Shown piece by piece: positions 44,280 through 57,500 of a DNA stretch of 64,000 nt. Below the pieces are notes generated by a model. That model was given only the letters and a program-made list of their open reading frames with translations. It was not told the origin of the DNA and did not search any database. Source of the DNA: Codonopsis lanceolata (Eukaryota > Streptophyta > Magnoliopsida > Asterales > Campanulaceae). The first letter of the stretch is position 1; each line of letters begins with the position of its first letter. Position numbers and translations under genes: made by a program. The stretch lies in assembly GCA_013146195.2 (NCBI GenBank), contig CM028381.1, positions 53,754,099-53,818,098 on the forward strand, given 5' to 3'.

Positions 44280-47200
44280 TGTGAGAACCCAAACCCTACT
44301 TGTGTAACATGACTTCTATACTTGATTAATATGTTCATTATGTGCCTTAACATGTTTTAGAGTCCATATTGTTCATACCATGCTCGCATTAGGTCAACCA
44401 TGATCGTAGCTGCTTGTATAACTTCTATACATTGCATGCTTTGTTATAACGCTTGTATCATCTTAGTACTTAACTAAGTCCTACTAGAGCCTTAGTACAT
44501 TTATAACATGCCTAATGTATGTCTTAACATGTTAGAGACTTCATTTTGTTCATGTCATGCTTGCATTAGAGTTGTTACGTTCATAGTCGCTTGAATGTCT
44601 TCTATGCGTTCTATACCTTGCCGTTTGTGCTTTGAGTGTTCACCTTAGCATGTTAGAACTTAACCAAGTCTTGTTGGAGTGCTATTACCTTGCATAAATG
44701 ACTTATAACATTCATCTTGATCATAGTAGGCTTGGTTGAGAGTTTAGAAGCATTGTTGCTTCGTTTGAGTCTTAGGGTTTCTCGGGATTGCCTTTCTAGA
44801 CCAAGTGTACTAGTATTTATCATTTTTGCACATCATTTTTCATAGACTTGTTGCTTTTGGTTATAAGATGACCAATTTATTCCTTCACAGACCAGTCATG
44901 TTTTTGTGCAAACTTCGGGAAAATTCAGGTACTAATCCACTGAATAGAATTTTCTAAAAATTTATTATGTTTTACCTTCATACGTTAGGATACTCTCTGA
45001 AAAATTTAGTAATTTTCCAAGGTGTCTAAGTACCTCAATTAGGTCTTGACTTACGGCTGTGCCAGAATTCAGTTTTCAGGAAAACAACTTATGTACTTGA
45101 ACTTGTAGTAATCATATCTTGATGAATATAAGTCCAAATGGAGTAATTTAAAATTCTAAAATATATTTTAATGAGTCTAGTTTCAGAAAAATCAATAATC
45201 ACCTCATTTGGAGCTGTGAGCGATTTATGGTCGATTTTACAAGATTGACTGTCCAGTAACTTTTGAAAAAATGGTCATGAGCTGGAAATAGGTCCAGGCG
45301 TTCGCCTAGCCATATGTGAGGCGCCCGCCTCAAGATCTGGTTGCACCTACAGAATTTTTCTCTTGCAATCTGATTTGTGACCTATTAGACCCTTAACCCC
45401 CCATCCTAATTGACCCTAAACCTCCCTATTAGACCCTAATTAAGTGGGATTAACACTAACCTCAAATCCCCCTCCCTCAAATCCCCCTCCACTTGACAAG
45501 TGGATTTTCAAGCTCCCTCCTTGTGACATGTGGACTTCCACCCACAAATTGCATGCCATATAAAATCCTCCCACTTTGTGATCAACATTAAACCCTCCAT
45601 TTCAGATCATTCCTCCTCTCTTCTTCCCCAAGCTTTTGTGTGTGTTGGTGAGGTGAGATTGGTGTGTGTTTCTCCCATTACTTGAGCTCCCGACCTCCGA
45701 TTGCCAAACCGAGACCACCGAAGTGAAGCTATCGACGAGGAGCACGATTTCATCCGATTAGTTTGTGCTCATCCCATCTTTTTCTTGGGTGTAAGGTAAG
45801 CTATTGATTCCCCTTAGGATGTATGCTAGAATTGCCATGTCCCCCTCTTCTTATGATTCCCATGCTTCTACCATGTCTAAGCCATGTTTGATGATGAGTT
45901 GATCTTATGAGATTTTTGAATGACATGTTCATCTTGTTGATTTAGTCCTATGCCTAGAATTAAATGTGTTATATGCCTCCTTAGGAACAACTATTGTTCT
46001 TGGACTAATGAATTTTGACAACTCTTAGAGATTGTGATTTCTAGGTTTCATAAGCTATGAATTGTTCATCTTGTTAATTTAGTCCTATGCCTATAATTAA
46101 ATGTGTTCTATGCCTCCTTAGGAACAACTATTGTTCTTGGACTAATGACTTTTGACAACTCTTAGAGATTGTGATTTTAGGATCCCATAAGCTATGAATT
46201 GTTCATCCTATTGATTTGGTCCTATGCTTAGAATTAAAAGTGTTCTATGTCTCCCCATGAATAACTAATGTTCTTGGACCATTGACTTTTAATAACTTTT
46301 AGAAATAATGATTCTAAGGTTCCCATGAATTTGAATTAATGATAATTCTTGACTATGGTTGTTAAGTGGATTAATGGCCTAGTCTATCCTATACGAGAAC
46401 TTAGAAAAGGGTTTAAGATGCATTTAGCATTTAAACTCTATTGGATAAAATTTTAGAGACGACTCAACGGAGTCAAATTTAGTGAGCCATTGAACAATAC
46501 CGGCTCAATGATCAATCCCTACGACGTTCTAAACACGTTTCACTAAGAATAATAATTCTAGACTCTTGAATTTGGATTGATTACCATGCTTGATTTTAGA
46601 TGTCATATAATAGAATACCTATTTGACATGTTGAGTTCGCTCTTGTCGAACTCAATCCTACTTGATTATTGATGAGAATAATTACTTGTCATGAACGAGA
46701 TCGCTCTTGCCGACCTCGTTCACTACTTGAGAATTTGTTAAGTAAATACTACTTGGCATTTGCATGAGTCCAGCTGGCATACCCGTCTTTGTTCACACAC
46801 GCCTCCACTGTGGCCACAGTGGGGAAGTAGCCACCTTGCTGTAACCATTAGAGCATCATTGGTGTGTCTATCCCGGGCATCTCCTCGGAAGGTCGATGTA
46901 CTTACACACATCCGACACCTCACATTCCAGATAACGCTTGTATGCAGGAACTACGTAGCGGCCCGGCTCTCCATATATCCTTATCCTATGTGATTTAATT
47001 ACGAGCACCTATGTGAAACAATGTGCATCTTGGATATATGATCTCTATGCTTATGTGATGATATCTTGCCTTGTATGTTGCATATTGCCATGACATGCAT
47101 GATTGATAGCTTACAAGTCTTTATGACTTACCCATTCCCCTTTACTGCTTTAGATCTTAGCAAAACAGGTCCTTCTCGCTGAGGCTTGCGGTGTTCGTGT

Positions 47201-47751
47201 CTCCTCTATTCCTCTTTTGGTCCGACGTTGTAGTTGAAGAGGTGGTTTAGATGTCCTCTTCCTCCCTTTTATATTTTGCAAGGACGATGGGTTAAAGCAA
47301 GTCAATTAGACTATGCTTGGGTATTTGTATAAGAACTTGAACTTGTTACTTTTATTAGCTACTAGTAGTTTTAACACTTATAGTACTTGTAACCCCTTTA
47401 ATGCCGGCATTGTGTAAGCCGAGCTTTGGTTATCATGTTTAGTAGTTCACTACGTATAAGTCTTCCGCTGAGCATCCTATTAGCTCTTATTTAATTCTTG
47501 TCCATAAACTGTTAGCTTGGGTTCCGGCATGTAGTGTCGCCGATGACTTGGATTAATTGCTTAACTGTTATATCAGGTTTGAAAAGTTTTAAAAATTCCG
47601 GCCTTTTGGTGCCGAGGCGTGTTACGTCTCCAATGTTGCGTCACGTCGATTTCTTAAAATGAGTCCTTGCATGTTTATGTGTTTACTTGTTTCCCCCTAT
47701 TTGGGCGGTCCGACCCTCGGTTCCACCTCGGGCCCAGGTCGGGTCGCCACA
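44280..47751 (+). repeat. 5' LTR of the gypsy element
   Basis: It begins TGTGAGAACCCAAACCC and ends GTCGGGTCGCCACA. A TATA box (TATAAAA, 45559-45565) is followed by a CT-rich leader. Three tandem copies of a 137-bp segment (from GTTCATCTTGTTGATTTAG) start at 45927, 46064 and 46201. An 18-bp perfect palindrome, CCACTGTGGCCACAGTGG, lies at 46805-46822. Relative to the 3' LTR it lacks about 60 bp near 44790 and carries a small CAAATCCCCCTCC duplication near 45465. Confidence 0.92.
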
Positions 47752-47753
47752 GT

Positions 47754-47765
47754 TGGTATCAGAGC
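47754..47765 (+). promoter_or_regulatory. Primer binding site, initiator tRNA-Met
   Basis: TGGTATCAGAGC starts two bases (GT) after the 5' LTR. Confidence 0.93.
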
Positions 47766-49427
47766 TTGTTTATAGGTTAGCTATCGGCCAGGATAGGTTC
47801 CATGGCCTAGTTGGGTTAGTTCTTGTGTGAATCATGACGTTGAGTGTTCTCTTTCGTGCCTTATTGGCAGATTCTTCGTTAATGAATAGGACTTAGAATC
47901 CTAAGTTCATTGTAATCTAGATTCTCGTGAGTACAGTGTTCGTGTCAAGGAATATTACATTTCTTCCGTTTTACTTTCAAGGCGCAGTTATACCAAGAGT
48001 AGGTGTTACGCTACTATAGATCCATTGTTTCCTTGCTCCGTTACTTGAAATCATAGAAATCAGTTTGTCGGTCCCAAGAGTGATCGCCATGGAATTCACT
48101 ACAGCCAAGATTCGTTGTACGCGTTTTGAGAGCGGAATGGCTTAGCCTCCCGTAGTACTTTAATATTTCATTATTGCTATATGAATACTTGTACCCATTG
48201 TAGTTCATGATCATGTGTTCATGTCTTGCTTGCTTGGAGGAAACTTGAGTACTTGCTTCCCGATATTAATTTTAGTTAAGGAGATTATCCCAAATAATGA
48301 AATATTTTCATTCATGGTCTGTTAAAATTTGTGATAAGCCAAGAGTTAATCACATGCCACATGCTCGAAATTGTTTTCAACCTATATGTGTTTTCATGTG
48401 AAAGGATTAGTAGTGTATTTGTGGGTAAACATATTCTACCTACTGATTTTGAAATTTTGTTCTTGCCTCTTTGTTAACCTAATATATCGGGAAAGTATTA
48501 GCTTTGGGTATTATGTTGTGCCTACCATTGACTAGCTTGATTGTCGACCGTATACGGGTTGACTTATAATGATTAAGAATATACTAGTAAGTAATCTTAT
48601 GCTATATGTTAATGTCTCTGATTTTCTTCATGCTTAACATCATAATGTTCCATGCCTACCATTGATAAGTGGTTAATTGTGTGATTAATAACATACTTGA
48701 ATTTTCTTGAACTTGGATATCGAAAACTACTTCGTAGATTCCTTGAAAATGAGCTAAATAATATTAGACCACCTTACCTTGCATGAATGTGTATATGTAT
48801 GATAATAACACGATTATTCCATACTTGTTATACTTGCATAGTAGAGTTAAAATACTATGTTACATGGCGTTTGTACCCTATATATATGTATACATACTTT
48901 TTTTGAGACCGAATTGGAGGATGCTTGTATTTGAATCACAAACACCCTGCATCTTTTACGACGAAAGCTTTTGAAGTCATTTAAGAGGATCTTTGACTTG
49001 GTTATCAAGAGGTCTTCGTCGGAGTACTAGAATGGCATAAGTTAGGATTGAATTGACTGAACCCGTTACCAAAATGGAATAGAACAAGAAATGGTGCATT
49101 GTTATACTTGTACAAATATGTGCATTTTGTATATAAAATTTTTGTAAGTGTAATTATGAGATTTCCATAATAAGATAGTTACATCTGACATGCCCGGTAT
49201 ACCGGAGTTCGTGTTTATTAGTGATCATACCATGAATAATATACATGTTATTGCTACTTTGCTGGCTAGAAAACTTTTAACGCAAGGTTGTACTTGTTAT
49301 CTCACTTGTGTACTTGAGACTAGCATGCCTACTTCTATATTATAAGAAGTTCTAGTTTTTCATAAAGTTCTGGTAATTAATGAATTCTGGATGTTTTTTT
49401 TCGACTGAGTATGCATTATCTCCCGAC
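47766..49427 (+). other. gypsy interior without recognisable gag/protease
   Basis: No CCHC knuckle, no DSG protease motif and no long frame is visible. The sequence is AT-rich and full of stops in all frames. Either gag-protease has decayed beyond recognition or the element was non-autonomous. Confidence 0.5.
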
Positions 49428-50180
49428 CGAGAGTTAGAGTTTTGCATTGAGATATTTCCAGGAAACTTTGCCTATTTCTAGAGCACCTTATAGAATGGCT
49501 CCAACTGAGTTGAGAGAGTTGCAGGAACTTCTTGATAAGGAGTTTATTAGACCGAGTGTATCTTCGTGGATGCACCAGTGTTATCTGTAAATAAGAAAAA
49601 TGATACTTTACAGTTATGCATTGCTTGCCGCCAGTTAAACCAAGTGATTATAAAGAATAATTATCCTTACCGCATATTGATGATATCTTTGATCAACTTC
49701 ATGGACCAGTTGTATATTTCAAGCTTGACGTGCATAGTGGTTACCATCAGTTATGAGTTCGATAGGAAGATATTCCAAAGACAACTTTTCCTTCATGACA
49801 TGACCTTTATAAGTTCGTTGTGATGCCGTTTGAGTTGGCAAACACGCCTACAGTTTTCATGGATTTAAAGAATCAAGTATCCCATAATTATTTGGAGTGA
49901 TTTGTCGTAGTTTTCAATGAGGATATTCTTGTGTACTCAAAGTCATGAGAAGAACATGCAGATCGTTTGAAATTGGTTCTTTCTGTTTTGCGTGAGAAGC
50001 AACTTTTTGCTAAATGTAGCAAGTATGCGTTTTTGCTCGAAAAAGTTTATTTTCATGGGCACGTAGTTTCTAGTACTGGTATTTACATGGATCCATCGAG
50101 ATTGGAAGCAGTTGCTAAGTGGAAGATTCCTAATTTGTTTATCGAAGTCAGTAAATTCATTGAGAGATTTTTTTAAAGAT
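49428..50180 (+). pseudogene. gypsy reverse transcriptase remnant
   Basis: Frames read PISRAPYRMAPTELRELQEL, LDKEFIRPSVSSW, YFKLDVHSGYHQL, the catalytic block FVVVFNEDILVYSKS, and HGHVVSSTGIYMDPSRLEAV. The usual IDD of the active site is NED here, so catalysis would be lost even without the several stops and frameshifts (near 49560, 49820, 49900, 49950). Confidence 0.85.
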
Positions 50181-50339
50181 TTCTACTTCTTTGACCAATT
50201 TAAATAGAAGAAGTCTACTTTTATTTGGAGTGGCAAATGTGAAAACAGTTTTCAAGAATAGAATATCTAGCATTGCCTAGTGATTGTGAGAATAAGACTC
50301 CTGCGTTTTCTTTGAACAATGATAGTATCTTGACCGAGA

Positions 50340-53300
50340 CAGAATTTGCATTCCTTCTATCGATAGAGTATTACGACTAGTTCTTATTATAGATGAATTT
50401 ACTAAATCGTCACTTTTCATACCTATTTCGATAACCTATAGTTTGAGCCAGTTAGCATTTTATCGGATAAAGATCCTAAATTTACTTCGAGATTTTGACA
50501 TTCATTACATGAGGCTATGTGTACGAGACTTAATGTGACGACCCGACCCGGACCCCGAGGTGGAATCACAAGTCAAGTCGTCCAAATAGGACAACAATAC
50601 ATGCAAAGACTCAATTATAGAAAACGACGTGACGCAACATTTCAGATGAAGCGCGACTCGGCACCAAAAGGCCGGAAATTTTTAAAACTTTTTAAACCTG
50701 ATATAGCAATTAAAGACAAGTATATCAATTCATCGGCGACTTTACTACCGGAACCCAACACTACACAGTTCATGCAAATATACCTCGACGGCTATAACAT
50801 GCCGGAGAACAACATAAATAAATAAGAGCTAAAGTAATGCCCAGCGGAAGTTTTAAAACATGTGAACCATACTACATCTATACAAGGCTCGGCGTACATG
50901 CGCCGACGCTCAAAATAAGATACAAGTATAGACATAAAACAAATAAACAAAGTTCCCAAGCAAAGTCTAAATGACTTGCTAAACCCAACGTCCTTACAAA
51001 AGAGAACAAAATAAGGACATCTAATAACCACAACCTCGTCGCGTGCGATCACGGACAAGCGCAAATCCTGCAACACCTCAACGAGCGGTACCTGAACGGC
51101 TCGGATCTAAAGCAGTAAAAGGGAGGGGGTAAGTCATAAAGACTTTGTGAGTTAACAATTATGCATGTCATGGAATTATGCAACATACATAGCAAGATAT
51201 CATTTTTAATATCAAGTCACTCAAAGCATTCATTTAATAAACACTTAAATCACATATCCATGGTAGCACATTGTTTCACATAAGTGCTATAAAGTAAATC
51301 ACATATAAGGAGGATATGTTATGGAACCGGTGCCGCTACGTAGCTCCTGCAATACACAGCGTTAACATTCGTGCCAATGATACCCGTGATGAGTGTATCA
51401 AAGTGCCGAGCTCTCTACTCGGGTACCGAGCTCTCTACTCGGTTACCAAGCTCTCTACTTGGTAATTAGACTTGCCAATGTGCTCTCTTGGTTACAGCAA
51501 AGGGGCTACTTCCCCACTGTGGCCAACAGTGGAGGCGTGTGTGATAAAAACCCGGTATAACAACCCATCACTATCACGAGTCCCATAACTCGTGACGGCG
51601 ATGCATTGTCACACCAATGACTCAACCAAATATGCCAGCTGGACTCATGCAATGCCAAGTAGATGTTTACTCGTCATGAAATCTCAAATAAGGAATAAGT
51701 TCGACAAGAGCGAACTTATTCAACAAGTAGTTGTTTACTCATTTAAGGAATCACACAAGAATTCGACAAGAGCGAATTCAACATGTCAAATAGATACATT
51801 ATTCTACAACATGCTCTCAATCATGCATTTAATTCACACGATCACATAAACCGCATAAGAACTCAATCGAGTCTTAAAAGCACACAAACCTCAAGGCATA
51901 AGCAACAATCCATCTCAAAGTATCGTAAGCTAATTCATTAGTCTAACGAACTACATTCGTCGTAAGGATTGATTTTGGAGTCGGTATTGTTCATAACTCC
52001 CTAATTTCAACTCCGGTGAGTTTTACTAAAATTCAACCAAGAAGAGTATTGATACTATATGTATCACATTGCCCTTTCCTAAGTTCTCCGATCATTTAGA
52101 ACTTGATAACTAAGCCGTTCATGTTCTTAAACTAGCCTGAAACACAATCTCAAGTTTCAAACCCTAGTTTCGGCGATTTTGTTAAACCTTGAATTGAACC
52201 GAATTCTTTCACAAGAGTTATTCCCAAGCTTAATACAAACAACATTCATGCTTTAATAAATGTCAAAATCATAACTTCATAGAGATTTCATAAAATCATA
52301 CACATATTTTATATGTTGAATTGAAGGTTTTGTCTTCACAAAAGATGTTCACAATCACTAATAGAACAACTATAATGAAGGGGTCATGCTATTTTATTTA
52401 ACATGGAAATCTCAGGAAATTGTCACTCACCTTAGTCCTATGATTAATGGAGGAAAGGTTGATTAAAGAGAGGATTGTAGTAGAGAAGATCGAGAGCTTC
52501 GATTTGGCTGTCTCGGTTCGACGATCGGACCACCGGATCTCTCAGGAAATGGTCTCTCAAATTTGTGTGACCTCCATGGACGAATTTTGAGCTCAAGACT
52601 CTGAAGTTCAGCTTGTTTGATGATCAACAATGGCTGAAGGCTGAATAAATGACTTATATACTTCCCAAGATGACCCTAATCCAAGTGAAGGTTGATATAT
52701 GGCTTCTCATTGGCCAAGGAATGTGAGCCATAGATAAGCAATGATCCAAGGGTCTTCAAGGGTCCTAGAAGAGTCAACAAAGGTGGCTGAGACTCACTTA
52801 GGTCGGCCAAGGGGCAAGGGGTTCAAGGGTCATTAGCCAAATCCACTCAAAATTGCACAAACCAGATTTTAGGAAAACAGACAGTCAATCTTGTAAAATC
52901 GACCAAAAATAGCTCACACCTCCAAATGAGGTGATTATTGATTTTTATGAAACTAGACTCTTTAAAATATAGTTTAGCCTTTTAAATTACTCAATTTGGA
53001 CTTATATTCATCAAAATATGGCTACTACAAGTTCAAGTACAGAAGCTGATTTCCTGAAAACAGAATTCTGGCACAGCCGTAAGTCAAGACCTAAATGAGG
53101 TACTTATACACCTTGGAAAAATACCATATTTTACAGGGAGTATCCTAACATATGTAGGTAAAACATACTAAATTTTTAGAAAATTCTCTTTAGTAGATTG
53201 GTACCAGAATGTTCCCGAAGTTTACCCAAAACCGGACTGAATCTGTGAAGTAATATGTTGGTCATCTTATTTCCAAATGAAAGAAGTCTATGAACAATGA

Positions 53301-54443
53301 TGCAAGCATGTGAAATACTAGTACACTCGGTTTAGAACTCCAATGAACTTCTCGCAAGTTGAAAACACAAACAATACAAGCAACGAAGGCAATCCCGAGA
53401 AACCCTAAGGCTCAAACGAAGCAACTAAGCTTCTAAACTCCCAACCAAGCATGAAACAACTAAGATGAACATTGTCAATCTTATATGCAAGGTATTAAGA
53501 CTCTCATGAGAATTATTAAGGTGCTAACACGTTAATACGAACACCCGAAACAACAATAACAAGGCATGCACGCATGGAAGACCATTACTATCTTATGGCC
53601 TTAAACAATTCAATGCAAGCAAGATATGAATGAAATGAAGTCTCAAATATGTCAAGACATATTATAAACATGTTATAATGATATATGACAAACATGAAAT
53701 AGGTTCGGGTTCTCACACTTAATTTCATTGTTGCCTTTCATCCTCAGTCACATGGTCAGTCCGAGAGATTAATTCAGGTATTAGAGGATTTATTGTGTGC
53801 TTGTGCTATGGATTTCAAAGGTAGTTGGGATTCTCATTTACCACTAATCGAATTTGCGTATAACAACAGTTACCAGTCCAGTATTGAGATGGCGCCATAT
53901 GAGGCTTTAAATGGGTGTAAGTGTCGTTCACTGATTTGTTGGGATGAAGTTGGTGAAGCAAAGCTATGGGGTTCAGAAATGGTACAACAGTCAGTTGAGA
54001 GTCTGAAACTTATCAGAGATAGATTGCTTACAGCTCATAGTAGACAGAATAGCTACGCAGACAATCGGAGACGTGACTTAGAGTTTCAGGTTGGTGACTT
54101 TGTGATCTTGAAAGTATCGCCCCGGCGCGGTACTAAGCAATTTGGGAAGAAAGGTAAGCTTTCACCTAGATTTATTGGACCATTCGAGATCCTAGAGAGG
54201 ATTGGAGCTTTGGCATATCGGTTAGCATTGCCACCTTCTATATCGGATGTTCATGATGTCTTTCATGTCTCGATGCTACACAAGTACTTGAAGGATGAAT
54301 CACATGTCCTTTCTTATGATGAGATTTCTATTGAACCTGACCTTTCTTATGATGAGAAGCCGGTGAGGATTCTTGATACGAAGGAACAAGTCTTGAGAAC
54401 CATAACATTGAGGAAGCTACTTAGGAAACCGAGCTTGATATGA
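50340..54443 (+). pseudogene. gypsy integrase remnant split by solo LTR
   Basis: The core reads in broken frames: ...VDEFTKSSLFIPI-like, then SDKDPKFTSRF and HSLHEAMCTRL up to 50533. After the solo LTR it resumes with AFHPQSHGQSERLIQVLEDL. The C-terminal 216-codon frame (53793-54443) is open: WDSHLPLIEFAYNNSYQSSI, EMAPYEALNGCKCRS, FVILKVSPRRGTKQFGKKGK, FHVSMLHKYLKDESHVLSYD, then a chromodomain-like end PVRILDTKEQVLRTITLRKL, cut off by a stop. Downstream RERYPSQFDDYG would be the normal polyprotein tail. Confidence 0.88.
50534..53717 (-). repeat. Solo LTR nested in the gypsy integrase
   Basis: The plus strand reads TGTGACGACCCGACCCGGAC... to ...CGGGTTCTCACA, the reverse complement of an LTR of the surrounding family, 3184 bp, with a perfect 5-bp duplication CTTAA (50529-50533, 53718-53722). 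No interior is attached, so it arose by LTR-LTR recombination. It is visibly diverged from the flanking LTRs (for example an ACCGAGCTCTCTACTCGG repeat near 51405-51460 absent from them), so it is another subfamily. Confidence 0.9.
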
Positions 54444-54505
54444 GAGAGAGATACCCTTCCCAATTCGATGATTACGGTATGAATTTAGGGACTAAATTCC
54501 TTTTA

Positions 54506-54516
54506 GTGGGGGAGGA
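54506..54516 (+). other. Polypurine tract
   Basis: GTGGGGGAGGA-type purine run directly before the TG of the 3' LTR; primes plus-strand synthesis in LTR retrotransposons. Confidence 0.85.
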
Positions 54517-57500
54517 TGTGAGAACCCAAACCCTACTTGTGTAACATGACTTCTATACTTGATTAATATGTTCATTATGTGCCTTAACATGTTTTAGAGT
54601 CCATATTGTTCATACCATGCTCGCATTAGGTCAACCATGATCGTAGTTGCTTGTATAACTTCTATACATTGCATGCTTTGTTATAATTGCTTCGTGTATC
54701 ATCTTAGTACTTAACTAAGTCCTACTAGAGCCTTAGTACATTTATAACATGCCTAATGTATGTCTTAACATGTTAGAGACTTCATTTTGTTCATGTCATG
54801 CTTGCATTAGAGTTGTTACGTTCATAGTCGCTTGAATGTCTTCTATGCGTTGCATACCTTGCCGTTTGTGCTTTGAGTGTTCACCTTAGCATGTTAGAAC
54901 TTAACCAAGTCTTGTTGGAGTGCTATTACCTTGCATAAATGACTTACAACATTCATCTTGATCATAGTAGGCTTGGTTGAGAGTTTAGAAGCATTGTTGC
55001 TTCGTTTGAGTCTTAGGGTTTCTCGGGATTGCCTTTGTTGCTCGTATTGTTTGTGTTTTAAACTTGCGAGAAGTTCATTTGAGTTCTAGACCAAGTGTAC
55101 TAGTATTTATCATTTTTGCACATCATTGTTCATAGACTTGTTGCTTTTGGTTATAAGATGACCAATTTATTCCTTCACAGACCAGTCATGTTTTTGGGCA
55201 AACTTCGGGAAAATTCAGGTACTAATCCACTGAATAGAATTTTCTAAAAATTTAGTATGTTTTACCTACATATGTTAGGATACTCTCTGTAAAATTTAGT
55301 AATTTTCCAAGGTGTCTAAGTATCTCAATTAGGTCTTGACTTACGGCTGTGCCAGAATTCAGTTTTCAGGAAAACAACTTCTGTACTTGAACTTGTAGTA
55401 ACCATATCTTGATGAATATAAGTCCAAATGGAGTAATTTAAAATTCTAAAATATAGTTTAATGAGTCTAGTTTCAGAAAAATCAATAATCACCTCATTTG
55501 GAGTTGTGAGCGATTTATGGTCGATTTTACAATATTGACTGTCCAGTAACTTTTGAAAAAATGGTCATGAGCTGGAAATAGGTCCAGGCGCTCGCCTAGC
55601 CATATGTGAGGCACCCGCCTCAAGATCTGGTTGCACCTACGAAATTTTTCTCTTGCAATCTGATTTGTGACCTATTAGACCCTTAACCCCCCATCCTAAT
55701 TGACCCTAAACCTCCCTATTAGACCCTAATTAAGTGGGATTAACACTAACCTCAAATCCCCCTCCACTTGACAAGTGGATTTTCAAGCTCCCTCCTTGTG
55801 ACATGTGGACTTCCACCCACAAATTGCATGCCATATAAAATCCTCCCACTTTGTGATCAACATTAAGCCCTCCATTTCAGATCATTCCTCCTCTCTCTTC
55901 CCCCAAGCTTTTGTGTGTGTTGGTGAGGTGAGATTGGTGTGTGTTTCTCCCATTACTTGAGCTCCCGACCTCCGATTGCCAAACCAAGACCACCGAAGTG
56001 AAGCTATCGACGAGGAGCACGATTCCATCCGATGAGTTTGTGCTCATCCCATCTTTTTCTTGGGTGTAAGGTAAGCTATTGATTCCCCTTAGGATGTATG
56101 CTAGAATTGCCATGTCCCCCTCTTCTTATGATTCCCATGCTTCTACCATGTCTAAGCCATGTTTGATGATGAGTTGATCTTATGAGATTTTTGAATGACA
56201 TGTTCATCTTATTGATTTAGTCCTATGCCTAGAATTAAATGTGTTCTATGCCTCCTTAGGAACAACTATTGTTCTTGGACTAATGAATTTTGACAACTCT
56301 TAGAGATTGTGATTTCTAGGTTTCATAAGCTATGAATTGTTCATCTTGTTAATTTAGTCCTATGCCTAGAATTAAATGTGTTCTATGCCTCCTTAGGAAC
56401 AACTATTGTTCTTGGACTAATGACTTTTGACAACTCTTAGAGATTGTGATTTTAGGATCCCATAAGCTATGAATTGTTCATCCTATTGATTTGGTCCTAT
56501 GCTTAGAATTAAAAGTGTTCTATGTCTCCCCAGGAATAACTAATGTTCTTGGACCATTGACTTTTAATAACTTTTAGAAATAATGATTCTAAGGTTCCCA
56601 TGAATTTGAATTAATGATAATTCTTGACTATGGTTGTTAAGTGGATTAGTTGTTAAGTGGATTAATGGCCTAGTCTATCCTATACGAGAACTTAGTAAAG
56701 GGTTTAAGATGCATTTAGCATTTAAACTCTATTGGATAAAATTTTAGAGACGACTCAACAGAGTCAAATTTAGTGAGCCATTGAACAATACCGGCTCAAT
56801 GATCAATCCCTACGACGTTCTAAACACGTTTCACTAAGAATAATAATTCTAGACTCTTGAATTTGGATTGATTACCATGCTTGATTTTAGATGTCATATA
56901 ATAGAATACCTATTTGACATGTTGAGTTCGCTCTTGTCGAACTCAATCCTACTTGATTATTGATGAGAATAATTACTTGTCATGAACGAGATCGCTCTTG
57001 CCGACCTCGTTCACTACTTGAGAATTTGTTAAGTAAACACTACTTGGCATTTGCATGAGTCCAACTGGCATACCCGTCTTTGTTCACACACGCCTCCACT
57101 GTGGCCACAGTGGGGAAGTAGCCACCTTGCTGTAACCATTAGAGCATCATTGGTGTGTCTATCCCGGGCATCTCCTCGGAAGGTCGATGTACTTACACAC
57201 ATCTGACACCTCACATTCCAGATAACGCTTGTATGCAGGAACTACGTAGCGGCCCGGCTCTCCATATATCCTTATCCTATGTGATTTAATTACGAGCACC
57301 TATGTGAAACAATGTGCATCTTGGATATATGATCTCTATGCTTATGTGATGATATCTTGCCTTGTATGTTGCATATTGCCATGACATGCATGATTGATAG
57401 CTTACAAGTCTTTATGACTTACCCATTCCTTTTTACTGCTTTAGATCTTAGCAAAACAGGTCCTTCTCGCTGAGGCTTGCGGTGTTCGTGTCTCCTCTAT

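Noticed and set aside
46738..46993. Small frames on both strands in the LTR around the palindrome, repeated at 57029-57214
   Set aside because: They occur only because both LTRs carry the same sequence around a palindrome; no protein feature.
53793..54443. Independent 216-codon host gene
   Set aside because: It is the C-terminal end of the gypsy integrase, continuous in sense with the integrase sequence before the solo LTR.
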